DNA of 20,623 nt. Origin: GCA-2684655 sp051278165. Its GTDB lineage: Bacteria; Planctomycetota; UBA1135; UBA2386. The DNA is taken from NCBI GenBank assembly GCA_051278165.1, contig JBNMNW010000077.1, forward strand, positions 1 to 20,623, given 5' to 3'. This document shows positions 8,945 to 15,783 of this stretch, piece by piece (positions within the stretch are counted from its first letter, which is position 1; each line of letters opens with the position of its first letter). The notes under the pieces are model-generated. The model was given only the letters and a program-made list of their open reading frames with translations, did no database searches and was not told the DNA's origin. The translations under genes were made by a program, and so were the position numbers.

Positions 8945-9085
8945 CGACAAATGTCGGTACGGTGCCTGGACAGAAAACAACATCTTCACGCCAACGTCAT
9001 TCAGTGAACATCGCGCACGATTTCGCGAGATAGACCGGTGGCCAGTTTGTTGTTTTTTGTCCAGGCACCGTACCGACATTTGTCG
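8945..9085. repeat. REPIN/MITE-like element: two 37-bp inverted arms around a 67-bp spacer
   Basis: The left arm (8945-8981) and right arm (9049-9085) are reverse complements over 37 bp with one mismatch (at 8973). The left arm begins CGACAAATGTCGGTACGGTG and continues CCTGGACAGAAAACAAC. With the flanking base at 8944, each outer end can also fold on itself (CCGAC-AAAT-GTCGG on the left). A short hairpin in each of two inverted units is how REP sequences and their paired form, REPINs, look. The spacer (9 982-9048 region, i.e. 8982-9048) has no reading frame. No transposase is nearby and no target-site duplication is evident. It separates the flagellar operon from the exporter gene and begins 14 bp before the exporter start. 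On the transcript it could form a long stem-loop, which might act as an attenuator or protect an RNA end. Confidence 0.75.
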
Positions 9086-9108
9086 AGGCGCCGGACCGAC
9101 AATTGTTA
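9086..9108. repeat. Decayed third copy of the REP-like unit, overlapping the fliN stop
   Basis: The 23 bases at 9063-9085 (AGGCACCGTACCGACATTTG and TCG) are followed without a gap by 9086-9108 (AGGCGCCGGACCGACAATTG and TTA), identical at 18 of 23 positions. This is a tandem, diverged copy of the end of the right arm. The last three bases, TTA at 9106-9108, are the TAA stop of fliN on the minus strand. Confidence 0.65.
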
Positions 9109-9519
9109 GCGGAGGCTTTCTATGCGGCCGGCGGCGTCGACGATTTGGGTGACGCGGAGGCCGTAGACGTCGTCGACTAGGACGACTTCGCCTCGGGCTA
9201 CTAGCTTGCCGTTGACGCGGAGGTCGACGGGTTCTTCAGCCTTCTTGTCGAGAGCTATGACGCTGCCTGGCACGAGCTTGAGAACGTCCTCTAGGCTCAT
9301 CTGGGCGCGGCCGACTTCGACCGAGATGGGGATCTCGACGTCGAGCAGTAGATCTAGGTTCTGCTTGCCGTCGCCAACCTGACCTTGACCGAGCTGGCCA
9401 AAGGCAACCGGCTGGATGGCCGCAGCGGCGAGCTCGCCAGCAGCGTGCGCCATATTGGCCGCGGCCGCCCACTCGTCAGCCTTGGCTTCGGCTTCGTTCT
9501 GTTGCTCGTTTTCAGTCAT
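9106..9519 (-). CDS. fliN: Flagellar motor switch protein FliN
   Basis: FliN forms the lower ring of the cytoplasmic C-ring with FliM and helps dock export substrates through FliH. The protein has 137 residues, the same length as the enterobacterial protein. Residues 1-50 are a variable Glu/Ala/Gln-rich head. The SpoA (surface presentation of antigens) domain spans about 55-127, with LLLDVEIPISVEVGRA, LKLVPGSVIALD, VNGKLVARGEVV and the ending YGLRVTQI, all typical of FliN. The ATG start lies 5 bp after the fliM stop, and a GGAGG sits rather far upstream (12 bases of spacing). It is the last flagellar gene of this operon, and its stop codon lies in the REP-like sequence. Confidence 0.95.
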   Translation of the reverse strand: MTENEQQNEAEAKADEWAAAANMAHAAGELAAAAIQPVAFGQLGQGQVGDGKQNLDLLLDVEIPISVEVGRAQMSLEDVLKLVPGSVIALDKKAEEPVDLRVNGKLVARGEVVLVDDVYGLRVTQIVDAAGRIESLR

Positions 9520-9524
9520 CGGAG

Positions 9525-10523
9525 TCAGTTACCTCCGATGACATCGGCAATTTGCACACCCATCCTGTTGCCGATCCTGCCGATATGTGCAGCAAACTTA
9601 GGCTTGCCCATGACGGGAACGATTGCGGGTTGGCCAAAGCGGGTCGTCAGTGGAATGACATCGCCAGGCTGCAGCTTCAGCAGCTGACCCAGCCGGATAC
9701 GGGAATCGCCGAGGTTCACGGACAGGTCTAGGTTCATCTTGCTGACGGTTTCACTCATCTTGACACGCATGGCGCCCGGCTCGAGTTGGCTGACCGAGTC
9801 TCGGCCAAACCGTTCCAACAAGGGCTCCAAGCCAACGAACGGGATCACCAGGCGCAGGTCGCCCATCAGGAAGTCGCCGGTTGCCTGGAAGTAGATCGAC
9901 ATGACCACGTCCTGCGACGGCAGGATCTGGGCCATCGACGGATTGCAGAAGCGGTTCAGGATCTTCCACTTGAGCTCGACGACTTCGGCGAGCGATTCAA
10001 CAATGCGATCGAGGCACGGTGCAACCAGCGCTTCGGCAACAATGTGCTCGGCATCGGTGAAGTCCTTCGGGACTTTCGTGACCTTGCCAGAGCCGCCAAG
10101 GATGCGGTCGACGGCGCCATACAGAAGGCTAGTGCTGACCGTAAACAGGCACGGCTGGCGGAACGGCTCCATCTCGACCACGTAGATCGAGACCGGTCCG
10201 GGGAGCTGGTCTAGCCAACTCGAGAAGCGCAGTTGTTCGACAGCGACACAATCGCAACGCGTATCGAGACGCAGCTTGTCGCTGATCGTCGCGGACAGCA
10301 GCTTGCCGGCGCTTTCGAAGTAGCGCTCGATGCCGCGCAGTTGCTCGCGGCCGAGGCGGTTGGGCTTGAGCAGGTCGATGTGACTGATGACACGACCATC
10401 GGGGGCTTCCATCGGCCCCCTCGTCGGCTCGGGTTCACGCACCTCCGGTTCGATCGCACCGCCCTCCGTCCGGAACATGTCCAGGAGGGTGTCGATCTCT
10501 TCGTTGCTAAGGATTTCATTCAC
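9525..10523 (-). CDS. fliM: Flagellar motor switch protein FliM
   Basis: FliM is the middle ring of the C-ring and receives phospho-CheY to switch rotation. The 332-aa protein begins with the CheY-binding peptide ILSNEEIDTLLDMF (residues 4-17), then a Pro/Glu linker (24-42). The middle domain (about 45-230) includes the FliG-contacting GGSG loop (143-146, in RILGGSGKV). A C-terminal SpoA domain (about 255-328) has SVNLGDSRIRLGQLLKLQPGD-type sequence and ends KFAAHIGRIGNRMGVQI. The start codon is GTG at 10523; no in-frame ATG lies nearby and the CheY peptide fixes the start. The presence of the CheY peptide implies a chemotaxis-controlled motor. A 51-bp G-rich gap separates it from fliL. Confidence 0.97.
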   Translation of the reverse strand: MNEILSNEEIDTLLDMFRTEGGAIEPEVREPEPTRGPMEAPDGRVISHIDLLKPNRLGREQLRGIERYFESAGKLLSATISDKLRLDTRCDCVAVEQLRFSSWLDQLPGPVSIYVVEMEPFRQPCLFTVSTSLLYGAVDRILGGSGKVTKVPKDFTDAEHIVAEALVAPCLDRIVESLAEVVELKWKILNRFCNPSMAQILPSQDVVMSIYFQATGDFLMGDLRLVIPFVGLEPLLERFGRDSVSQLEPGAMRVKMSETVSKMNLDLSVNLGDSRIRLGQLLKLQPGDVIPLTTRFGQPAIVPVMGKPKFAAHIGRIGNRMGVQIADVIGGN

Positions 10524-10554
10524 GTCAAAACCTTGGGGGAGGCGCGCGTCTAAA

Positions 10555-10582
10555 GGGGGGAGGGGGGTATCGGGCTACTGGG
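10555..10582 (+). other. G-quadruplex motif at the fliL-fliM junction
   Basis: The plus strand carries G6-A-G6-TATC-GGG-CTACT-GGG, four runs of at least three guanines separated by loops of 1, 4 and 5 bases, which fits the standard intramolecular G4 pattern. Another G5 run lies just to the left, at about 10535-10539. The plus strand is the template strand for fliL and fliM, so a folded G4 could pause polymerase within the operon, while the transcript itself would be C-rich. The motif overlaps the last codons of fliL. Confidence 0.6.
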
Positions 10583-11111
10583 TTAACCAGTCTTTCCAGA
10601 TGATCTCGGTGACTTTCGCGATGGGCTCCTGCCCCTCGGGAAGGTCTTTGCTGAACAGTTCGCCAGTCAGCGCCTTGATCATGTCGTGCTCCAAGATCTT
10701 CTCGCCAGACTCGGATTGCAGCTGTTCGTACGTGCGACTGCGGAGGAGCTCGCCGGCAATGCCATCTGCTCGCTCCCAGTATTTCTTGATGAGCTCGAAG
10801 GCCGCGTGTTCGACGCCCTTCGTGTTTTTTTCCTGCGTCACCGTGTAGACGAACCGGAAAGAGATCTTCATGACTCCCTTACCAGCGCGCTGCCTCGGAT
10901 TGAACGTTTGCTGGATCAGGTCCGGGTGCATGACGTGCACCTCTTCGAACTCCGGCGCGGGCGCGACAATCGTCTCTGTCTTAGGTGGCACCGCGAACAC
11001 AACCCCAGCGCCACCAATGATGGCGCCAAGTGCGATCATGATCACGGGGGACAGGCCCTTCTTCTTCTTGGCGTCGTCGCCCTGTTCGTCTTTCTTTTTA
11101 TCGTCAGCCAC
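10575..11111 (-). CDS. fliL: Flagellar basal body-associated protein FliL
   Basis: A single-pass inner-membrane protein that supports stator function near the basal body. The 178-aa protein has a Lys/Asp-rich cytoplasmic head (1-19), one transmembrane helix (about 20-41, SPVIMIALGAIIGGAGVVFA), and a periplasmic domain. The C-terminus (about 115-178) fits the FliL pattern: ELLRSRTYEQLQS, a helix, then EPIAKVTEIIWKDWLTQ, in place of the common 'V..VYFTDFIVQ' ending. Overall similarity to classical FliL is modest, so position just before fliM adds weight. The start is GTG at 11111, with AAGGA seven bases upstream as a good ribosome site. An 81-bp gap without a gene (11112-11192) separates it from the MotE-like gene. 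Confidence 0.85.
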   Translation of the reverse strand: MADDKKKDEQGDDAKKKKGLSPVIMIALGAIIGGAGVVFAVPPKTETIVAPAPEFEEVHVMHPDLIQQTFNPRQRAGKGVMKISFRFVYTVTQEKNTKGVEHAAFELIKKYWERADGIAGELLRSRTYEQLQSESGEKILEHDMIKALTGELFSKDLPEGQEPIAKVTEIIWKDWLTQ

Positions 11112-11192
11112 GTTGTTCCTTCTCTGCTACTGCCGGTCCTTTGCTGTTGTGGTATCGGCCAACGGAGTCGGTTGTGTTGAACTATTCATCGG

Positions 11193-12287
11193 TTAGTCGC
11201 GACCAACCGGTGGCTTGGGCTCTTTGCTGATCTGCATGCGCTGCTCGAGAACGTCCTGAATCATTGCGTTGGGTAGCTCCGCGAGGATCTCGTTGACGGC
11301 TTCCTTGTCCATGAACTCGAGCACGCGCAAGATCTCGCCCTGACCACGCTCCGTCCCCCATTGCTGCTGAACGAGCTCTGCGGCCTTCTTGCGCTCGAAC
11401 GACGCCAACGTCGTCGCGGTGTTCTTGAGTTTCTGAACCTCGTCGTTGCGCACCAACTTCACGGTCTGCTCAAACTTCGCGATCTTGGTCCGCAAGTCGC
11501 TGTGCATCTGCTCGATCTTGGCGCGCTCATTGCTGATCGTCTTCCATCTCTTGCTAATGTCTTCGCCAAGTTCTTGGATTTCTGCCTCGCGTAGATCGAG
11601 TGCTGTGTTGCGCTGTTCGATGGTCTGCATCAAGCCTTGCACGCGCTGCCACGCTTCATTGACCTGCTCCGGTGTCATGCCCGACGGCATGCCTTGGAAC
11701 ACAAAGAACGCGCCAGGCGAATAGCTGATGCGGCCCTGACTTTTCAGAGCGCTTTCCATATTGTCAAAGTCCTGCTCGGCAGCGGTCTTGTCACTATGAC
11801 CACCAGCGTTCGGCGGCGCGCCGTGATTGGCAGGAGCATCGGTGGTGTGCGCCGCATCGGCACCATGGCCGTCATCGGCGCCGTGACCGTCGTCTGCTGG
11901 AGCATCACCGTGACCCCCACCATGCGGATCCGCCGCCGCCTCAACCGGGTTCTCAACCGACGGCCCAGTGATGCTACGGCTCGAAGTCGGGCCCTGCGGA
12001 CCATGCGCAGCATCCGTTGCCGTACCATCCCCTCCCTCGTGCGAACCATCGGCAGCACTGGTCTCGCCAGCAGGAGCTGCGTGGCTGACATTGGCATCGT
12101 GACCGTCACCGGCCTCACCTGTGCCTTCGCCGCCATCCTCTGCCGGAGGCTCCGGAAAGAACGAACTCAGCACGGGAATGTTCGCCGTGCCTTCGTGATT
12201 GAGTCGACCCGTTGCCGCGAGACCGCCAACTAGCGAGCCCGCGAACAACACCAGACCGATCACAACCTTGATGATGATGCCTACCAT
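11193..12287 (-). CDS. MotE-like flagellar protein: membrane anchor, His-rich linker, coiled coil, MgtE-N-like end
   Basis: The 364-aa protein has one N-terminal transmembrane segment (about 4-27). A long low-complexity linker follows (about 45-170), rich in Gly, Asp, Ala and His, with 11 histidines between 63 and 164. A heptad-rich coiled coil spans about 205-305. The C-terminus (about 311-352) contains GEILRVLEFMDKEAVNEILAELPNAM, like the MgtE N-terminal/MotE domain ('MDP..AA.IL..MP'). MotE proteins sit beside fliJ or fli genes in many bacteria and chaperone motility or stator proteins. Here the gene overlaps fliJ by 7 bp, and GGAG lies 7 bases before its ATG, inside the end of fliJ. The exact role is inferred. 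The linker could bind divalent metal or simply be a spacer across the periplasm. Confidence 0.75.
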   Translation of the reverse strand: MVGIIIKVVIGLVLFAGSLVGGLAATGRLNHEGTANIPVLSSFFPEPPAEDGGEGTGEAGDGHDANVSHAAPAGETSAADGSHEGGDGTATDAAHGPQGPTSSRSITGPSVENPVEAAADPHGGGHGDAPADDGHGADDGHGADAAHTTDAPANHGAPPNAGGHSDKTAAEQDFDNMESALKSQGRISYSPGAFFVFQGMPSGMTPEQVNEAWQRVQGLMQTIEQRNTALDLREAEIQELGEDISKRWKTISNERAKIEQMHSDLRTKIAKFEQTVKLVRNDEVQKLKNTATTLASFERKKAAELVQQQWGTERGQGEILRVLEFMDKEAVNEILAELPNAMIQDVLEQRMQISKEPKPPVGRD

Positions 12288-12721
12288 TTGTCTTCTCCTT
12301 CGTCACGACCGCGAGTCAACAACGCCATCTCGTCAAGCTCAGCTTGCTCGGTGCGTTGCAGCTCGGTGGTCCACTCCGACAGCTCTTGATGGCGAAGCCG
12401 CTGCAGCGTCTTCAATTCGCGCGCCTTCTGCGTGTATTCCACGCGCACGGCTTCGAGCTTCTGTTCCGCTGACTTTCGCTGCTTGATCAACCGCCACTGG
12501 TGCCGGCGCAAACCCGCTTCCATCGAACGCGCTAGGTAGCCAACGGAGTCCGTTCGGGCGGCCTGGTCAGCGCACTCCGCTAAGCCCCGACCCGCGGCAG
12601 CGAGCTGAGCATCGAAGTTGTTGACCTCGGCCATCGCCAAGGCGAGTTCCTTGCGTGCACTGCGCTCGATTTGAGAGCGCAATCGCAGCAGTGAGGCCAG
12701 TCGGAATCGAAACCGTCGCAT
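12281..12721 (-). CDS. fliJ: Flagellar export protein FliJ
   Basis: FliJ is the coiled-coil stalk of the flagellar export ATPase; it connects the FliI hexamer to the export gate FlhA. From the ATG at 12721 it has 146 residues, beginning MRRFRFRLASLLRLRSQIE, the typical FliJ opening ('F.FRL..LL..R'). The rest is almost wholly helical and charged, with heptads over about 15-60 and 75-130. A clear ribosome site, GAGGTG, lies just upstream of this ATG. In-frame ATGs at 12739 and 12751 lack one and add an untypical head. It follows fliI after a 129-bp gap and overlaps the MotE-like gene by 7 bp (ATGGTAG). Confidence 0.88.
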   Translation of the reverse strand: MRRFRFRLASLLRLRSQIERSARKELALAMAEVNNFDAQLAAAGRGLAECADQAARTDSVGYLARSMEAGLRRHQWRLIKQRKSAEQKLEAVRVEYTQKARELKTLQRLRHQELSEWTTELQRTEQAELDEMALLTRGRDEGEDKW

Positions 12722-12850
12722 GTCACCTCTATCGGCCATGGCATGGGCCAATCGTTAGGCGGTTCTGCGTTCCCTGATGGCGACGTCGCTGCAGAAGCCG
12801 ACAGTGCCCAAGCCGCCTGGCCAGTGCCTGGACGACACCGACCTATCTAT
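12722..12850. other. fliI-fliJ spacer with an ATAG tandem repeat
   Basis: This is the longest gap within the flagellar operon (129 bp). Just after fliI the minus strand reads GCATAGATAGATAGG, a short 4-base tandem repeat containing the stop codon. The spacer also contains GTGCCTGGAC (12824-12833), a ten-base match to the REP-like arm near 8962-8971; this may be chance. No gene is visible. Confidence 0.4.
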
Positions 12851-14164
12851 CTATGCGCCGGCGACTTGCTGCATCACCGCAGCAGTCTCCGCGGCGGTCC
12901 TCGGCTGCTTGCCCTGGTAGAGCAATTGTTCGATCGGGCCGATCTTTTGGATCGCCTGGTCCATCAGCGGGTCCGCGCCACTGCGATAGGCACCAACGGA
13001 CACGAGGTCGCGGTTCTCCTCGTAGTGCGCCATCAATTCACGAAGACGACGGGCGCGTTCTTGATGAGGCTCGTCGACGAGCTTCGGCATCAGACGACTT
13101 ACCGAACCGAGCACGTCGATCGCCGGGAACTTGCCGCGCTCGGCAATGCGACGGCTGAGCACAATATGGCCATCGAGGTAGCCACGCAGGGCATCAGCCA
13201 CGGGTTCGTTCATGTCGTCGCCGTCGACGAGCACGGTGAACATGCCGGTGATCGTGCCCTTACTGTCCGAACCAAGTCGTTCGACTAGGCGAGGCAGCGA
13301 CGCAAACAGTGACGGCGGGTAACCGCGCAAAGTCGGCGGCTCGCCAGCGGCAAGGCCAACTTCACGGCACGCCATCGCGTAGCGCGTCACCGAGTCCATC
13401 ATGAACAACACATCGGCGCCGGCGCCGCGGAACGCTTCCGCAATGGTCACGGCCGTCATCGGCGCCTTCAGTCGCAGCATCGGCGCCATGTCACTAGTGC
13501 ACGCGACGACGACACTCTTCCGCAGGCCTTCCGGACCGAGTGCCTCGGTAACGAACTCGCCCACTTCGCGACCACGCTCACCGATCAGAGCAATCACGTT
13601 GACCTGGCCAGCACCGCTGCGCGCGATCTGCCCCATCAGCGTCGACTTGCCGACACCAGAACCAGCGAAGATGCCAACGCGCTGTCCCTTGCCGCAGGTC
13701 AGCATGCCGTCGATCGCGGAAATGCCCGTTTCGATTGGCTCGCTGATCGGGGTTCGATCCATCGGCGACGGGGCACTGCCAGTCAACGGCATCATGCGAC
13801 CCGTAATCTCCGGGCCACCGTCGAGCGGCTTGCCCAACGCATCGACGATGCGGCCAAGCAGGCCGGCACCAACTGGCACGGACAAAGCTCTGTGTTCGTT
13901 GTGGACCTGATCCCACGGGGCAACGCGGTGCGCATCACCGAGGGCCATCACGACCGCATCGTCGCCGTTAAAGCCAACGACTTCGGCTTGGATCGGCATG
14001 CGGCCCGCTTCGGCCATGATCGTACAGCTATCGCCAATCGCGGCAGCGAGGCCGGTAACGTGGATCGCGATGCCGCGGATCGAACGCACCTTGCCCTCGG
14101 CTCGGGGACGATTGAGCGTGCGCGCGGAGTCCAGCGCACGCTGCAAGTTTGCTGGTAGGGTCAC
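12851..14164 (-). CDS. fliI: Flagellum-specific export ATPase FliI
   Basis: A cytoplasmic hexameric ATPase, F1-beta-like, that energises and prepares substrate entry into the flagellar type III export gate. The 437-aa length is typical. Walker A is GSGVGKST (168-175, K173). GERGREV (195-201) is a family signature. Walker B is DVLFMMD (251-257), followed by SVTRYAMACREV, and GYPPSLFASLPRLVER (281-296) is typical of FliI/YscN. The start is a GTG at 14164, which overlaps the fliH stop as GTGA, indicating translational coupling. Stop TAG at 12851. FliH is encoded immediately upstream and FliJ downstream, completing the ATPase complex. Confidence 0.98.
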   Translation of the reverse strand: MTLPANLQRALDSARTLNRPRAEGKVRSIRGIAIHVTGLAAAIGDSCTIMAEAGRMPIQAEVVGFNGDDAVVMALGDAHRVAPWDQVHNEHRALSVPVGAGLLGRIVDALGKPLDGGPEITGRMMPLTGSAPSPMDRTPISEPIETGISAIDGMLTCGKGQRVGIFAGSGVGKSTLMGQIARSGAGQVNVIALIGERGREVGEFVTEALGPEGLRKSVVVACTSDMAPMLRLKAPMTAVTIAEAFRGAGADVLFMMDSVTRYAMACREVGLAAGEPPTLRGYPPSLFASLPRLVERLGSDSKGTITGMFTVLVDGDDMNEPVADALRGYLDGHIVLSRRIAERGKFPAIDVLGSVSRLMPKLVDEPHQERARRLRELMAHYEENRDLVSVGAYRSGADPLMDQAIQKIGPIEQLLYQGKQPRTAAETAAVMQQVAGA

Positions 14165-14754
14165 GCGGAAGCCTCACGTCGCACTTCGGCACAGATGCGC
14201 TCGAGAACTTCACGCGGATCGTAACGGAGACGGCCGGCGCCGGTTTCGGCGCGCACGCCACCAGTCGGAACCGTTGCATCGGCAACGAACGTTGCCGATG
14301 CAAGTTCTTCGCCTAGCTCCGTCATCTGAGAGATGCGCGTTTGCACGTTGGCCATGTCTTCGGGGTGTAGCTTGATGACCAAGTCGCCACGGTCGGCGCC
14401 GTGCAAGCAATCGGCGAGGCAACGAGCAACCGTCGCCGTCGGATCAACCTTGCCTTGGTCGAGTGCCTCACCAACGATTTCGCGGGCGATGGCCAGGCCG
14501 AGTTCCACAGTGATGCCGGCGATCTCTTCAAGACGATCGTTCACAACACCCGGCAACGCGGCGATCTGATTGCGGGCCTCGGCGAGCAAGTCTCTCATCA
14601 CCTGGTCATCCGCCTCGCGACGCATGCCTTGCGACTCGAGATCGAGCAACTGCCGCGCCCGAGGCTCTTCGGGCACGCCGCCAGGACCACGACGATTGTG
14701 CAGACGAAGCCCCACCAATCGGGACGACAAGGGAATGACGTTTATCGATGTCAT
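14161..14754 (-). CDS. fliH: Flagellar assembly protein FliH
   Basis: FliH is the stator-like regulator of the FliI ATPase and tethers it to the C-ring through FliN. The 197-aa protein has a variable charged N-terminal part (1-60), a helical segment with LGLAIAREIVGEALDQ (about 85-100), and a C-terminal domain with GDLVIKLHPEDMA (about 122-134) and a final block TVPTGGVRAETGAGRLRYDP, all matching the FliH/YscL pattern. The fliG stop lies 2 bp upstream of its ATG, and its own stop overlaps the fliI start. Sequence conservation in FliH is generally low, so the position between fliG and fliI adds strong support. Confidence 0.93.
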   Translation of the reverse strand: MTSINVIPLSSRLVGLRLHNRRGPGGVPEEPRARQLLDLESQGMRREADDQVMRDLLAEARNQIAALPGVVNDRLEEIAGITVELGLAIAREIVGEALDQGKVDPTATVARCLADCLHGADRGDLVIKLHPEDMANVQTRISQMTELGEELASATFVADATVPTGGVRAETGAGRLRYDPREVLERICAEVRREASA

Positions 14755-14756
14755 GG

Positions 14757-15779
14757 CTAAACCATTTTCTCCGCAGCACCGCCGGCCTTGATGTCACCTT
14801 TATCCATCATGTCGCGGATCATCTTCAGGATTTCCGACTGTGCTTCGAGCACGTCCGTCAGCGGCGTCGGCCCGAGGTTGTCACGCTCTTCGATCACCAT
14901 GTCGGAAGCGCGCTTCGACAGGTTGCCGAGGATCGATCGCTCAACAGCCGGAATCGCGGCTTTGAGAGAAACGGCCAGTTGACGCGAATCGACGGCGGCG
15001 AGGATCTTCTGCATCGACTTCTTGTCGAGCTTCTCAATGTCATCGAACGTGAACATCTCTTCGCGGATGGCACTGGCGATGTCCGGGTTGTCCTGCTCGA
15101 TGGCTTCAAGAACAGCCTTGTCGCCGCCGCCAAGGTTGTTCAGCAGCGATGCCGCCGCTTTCACCCATGCCTTTGGTTCGCTTCGCAACGTCGTCAGGCC
15201 AAGGTCCTTCACCTTTTTACGCATGACTTCGAGCACGCGTTGCACCACGTCGGCCGGCGTCCGGTCCAGCGTCGCAACACGATGCACCAGGTCGGCGCGG
15301 GCCGCTTCATCGAGATGCTTCAACACTTCACCGCCCTTGACGCGATCCAAGTGAGCAATGAACACCGCAGCAATCTGTGGGTGCTCTTCGGTCAGCAAGT
15401 TAGCGAGGTCTTCGGCAGTCAGCGCCTCAAACATCGCAAACGGTCGCTTCGCCAAAATGTCACTATTGGCGCGACTGGCAACCTGACCACTGCGTTCTTC
15501 ACCAAACGCCTTGGCCAAGACGCTCTGCATCAAGCCACCGACATCGCCGAGAGCCATACCCCCCTGACGCATACGAATCACCGTTTGGCGGAACGCTTGG
15601 CAAACGGCTTCACGATCGATTGCCATCTCCTGCAGTTCTTGCATGGCACGCGTCACCTTGTCGACGGTGTCATCACTGAACTTGCGCAAGACCTTGGCCG
15701 ACAACTCTTGATCAATCGACAGCAGCAGCATCGCCAGCGTCTGGTCGACGGGCATTGGTTTTTGCTCAGCGGCAACCAT
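14757..15779 (-). CDS. fliG: Flagellar motor switch protein FliG
   Basis: FliG is the C-ring subunit that meets the stator and generates torque. The 340-aa length is typical. The N-terminal FliF-binding domain spans about 10-110, the middle domain about 120-190 with the EHPQ motif (132-135, in LLTEEHPQIAAVF), and the C-terminal domain about 205-335 with the hinge motif MFTF (242-245). Aligning by eye to E. coli FliG, the torque-face residues K264, R281, D288 and D289 correspond to K273, R290, E297 and E298, but R297 corresponds to P306 (GPTPLTDV instead of GPVRLSQV). The ATG at 15779 lies 4 bp after the fliF stop. An extended tail, KAGGAAEKMV, closes the protein. Confidence 0.97.
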   Translation of the reverse strand: MVAAEQKPMPVDQTLAMLLLSIDQELSAKVLRKFSDDTVDKVTRAMQELQEMAIDREAVCQAFRQTVIRMRQGGMALGDVGGLMQSVLAKAFGEERSGQVASRANSDILAKRPFAMFEALTAEDLANLLTEEHPQIAAVFIAHLDRVKGGEVLKHLDEAARADLVHRVATLDRTPADVVQRVLEVMRKKVKDLGLTTLRSEPKAWVKAAASLLNNLGGGDKAVLEAIEQDNPDIASAIREEMFTFDDIEKLDKKSMQKILAAVDSRQLAVSLKAAIPAVERSILGNLSKRASDMVIEERDNLGPTPLTDVLEAQSEILKMIRDMMDKGDIKAGGAAEKMV

Positions 15780-15783
15780 GAAA

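Noticed and set aside
12824..12833. GTGCCTGGAC in the fliI-fliJ spacer, matching the REP-like arm
   Set aside because: Ten bases without the adjacent hairpin or an inverted partner can occur by chance in a window of this size; recorded only as a note.
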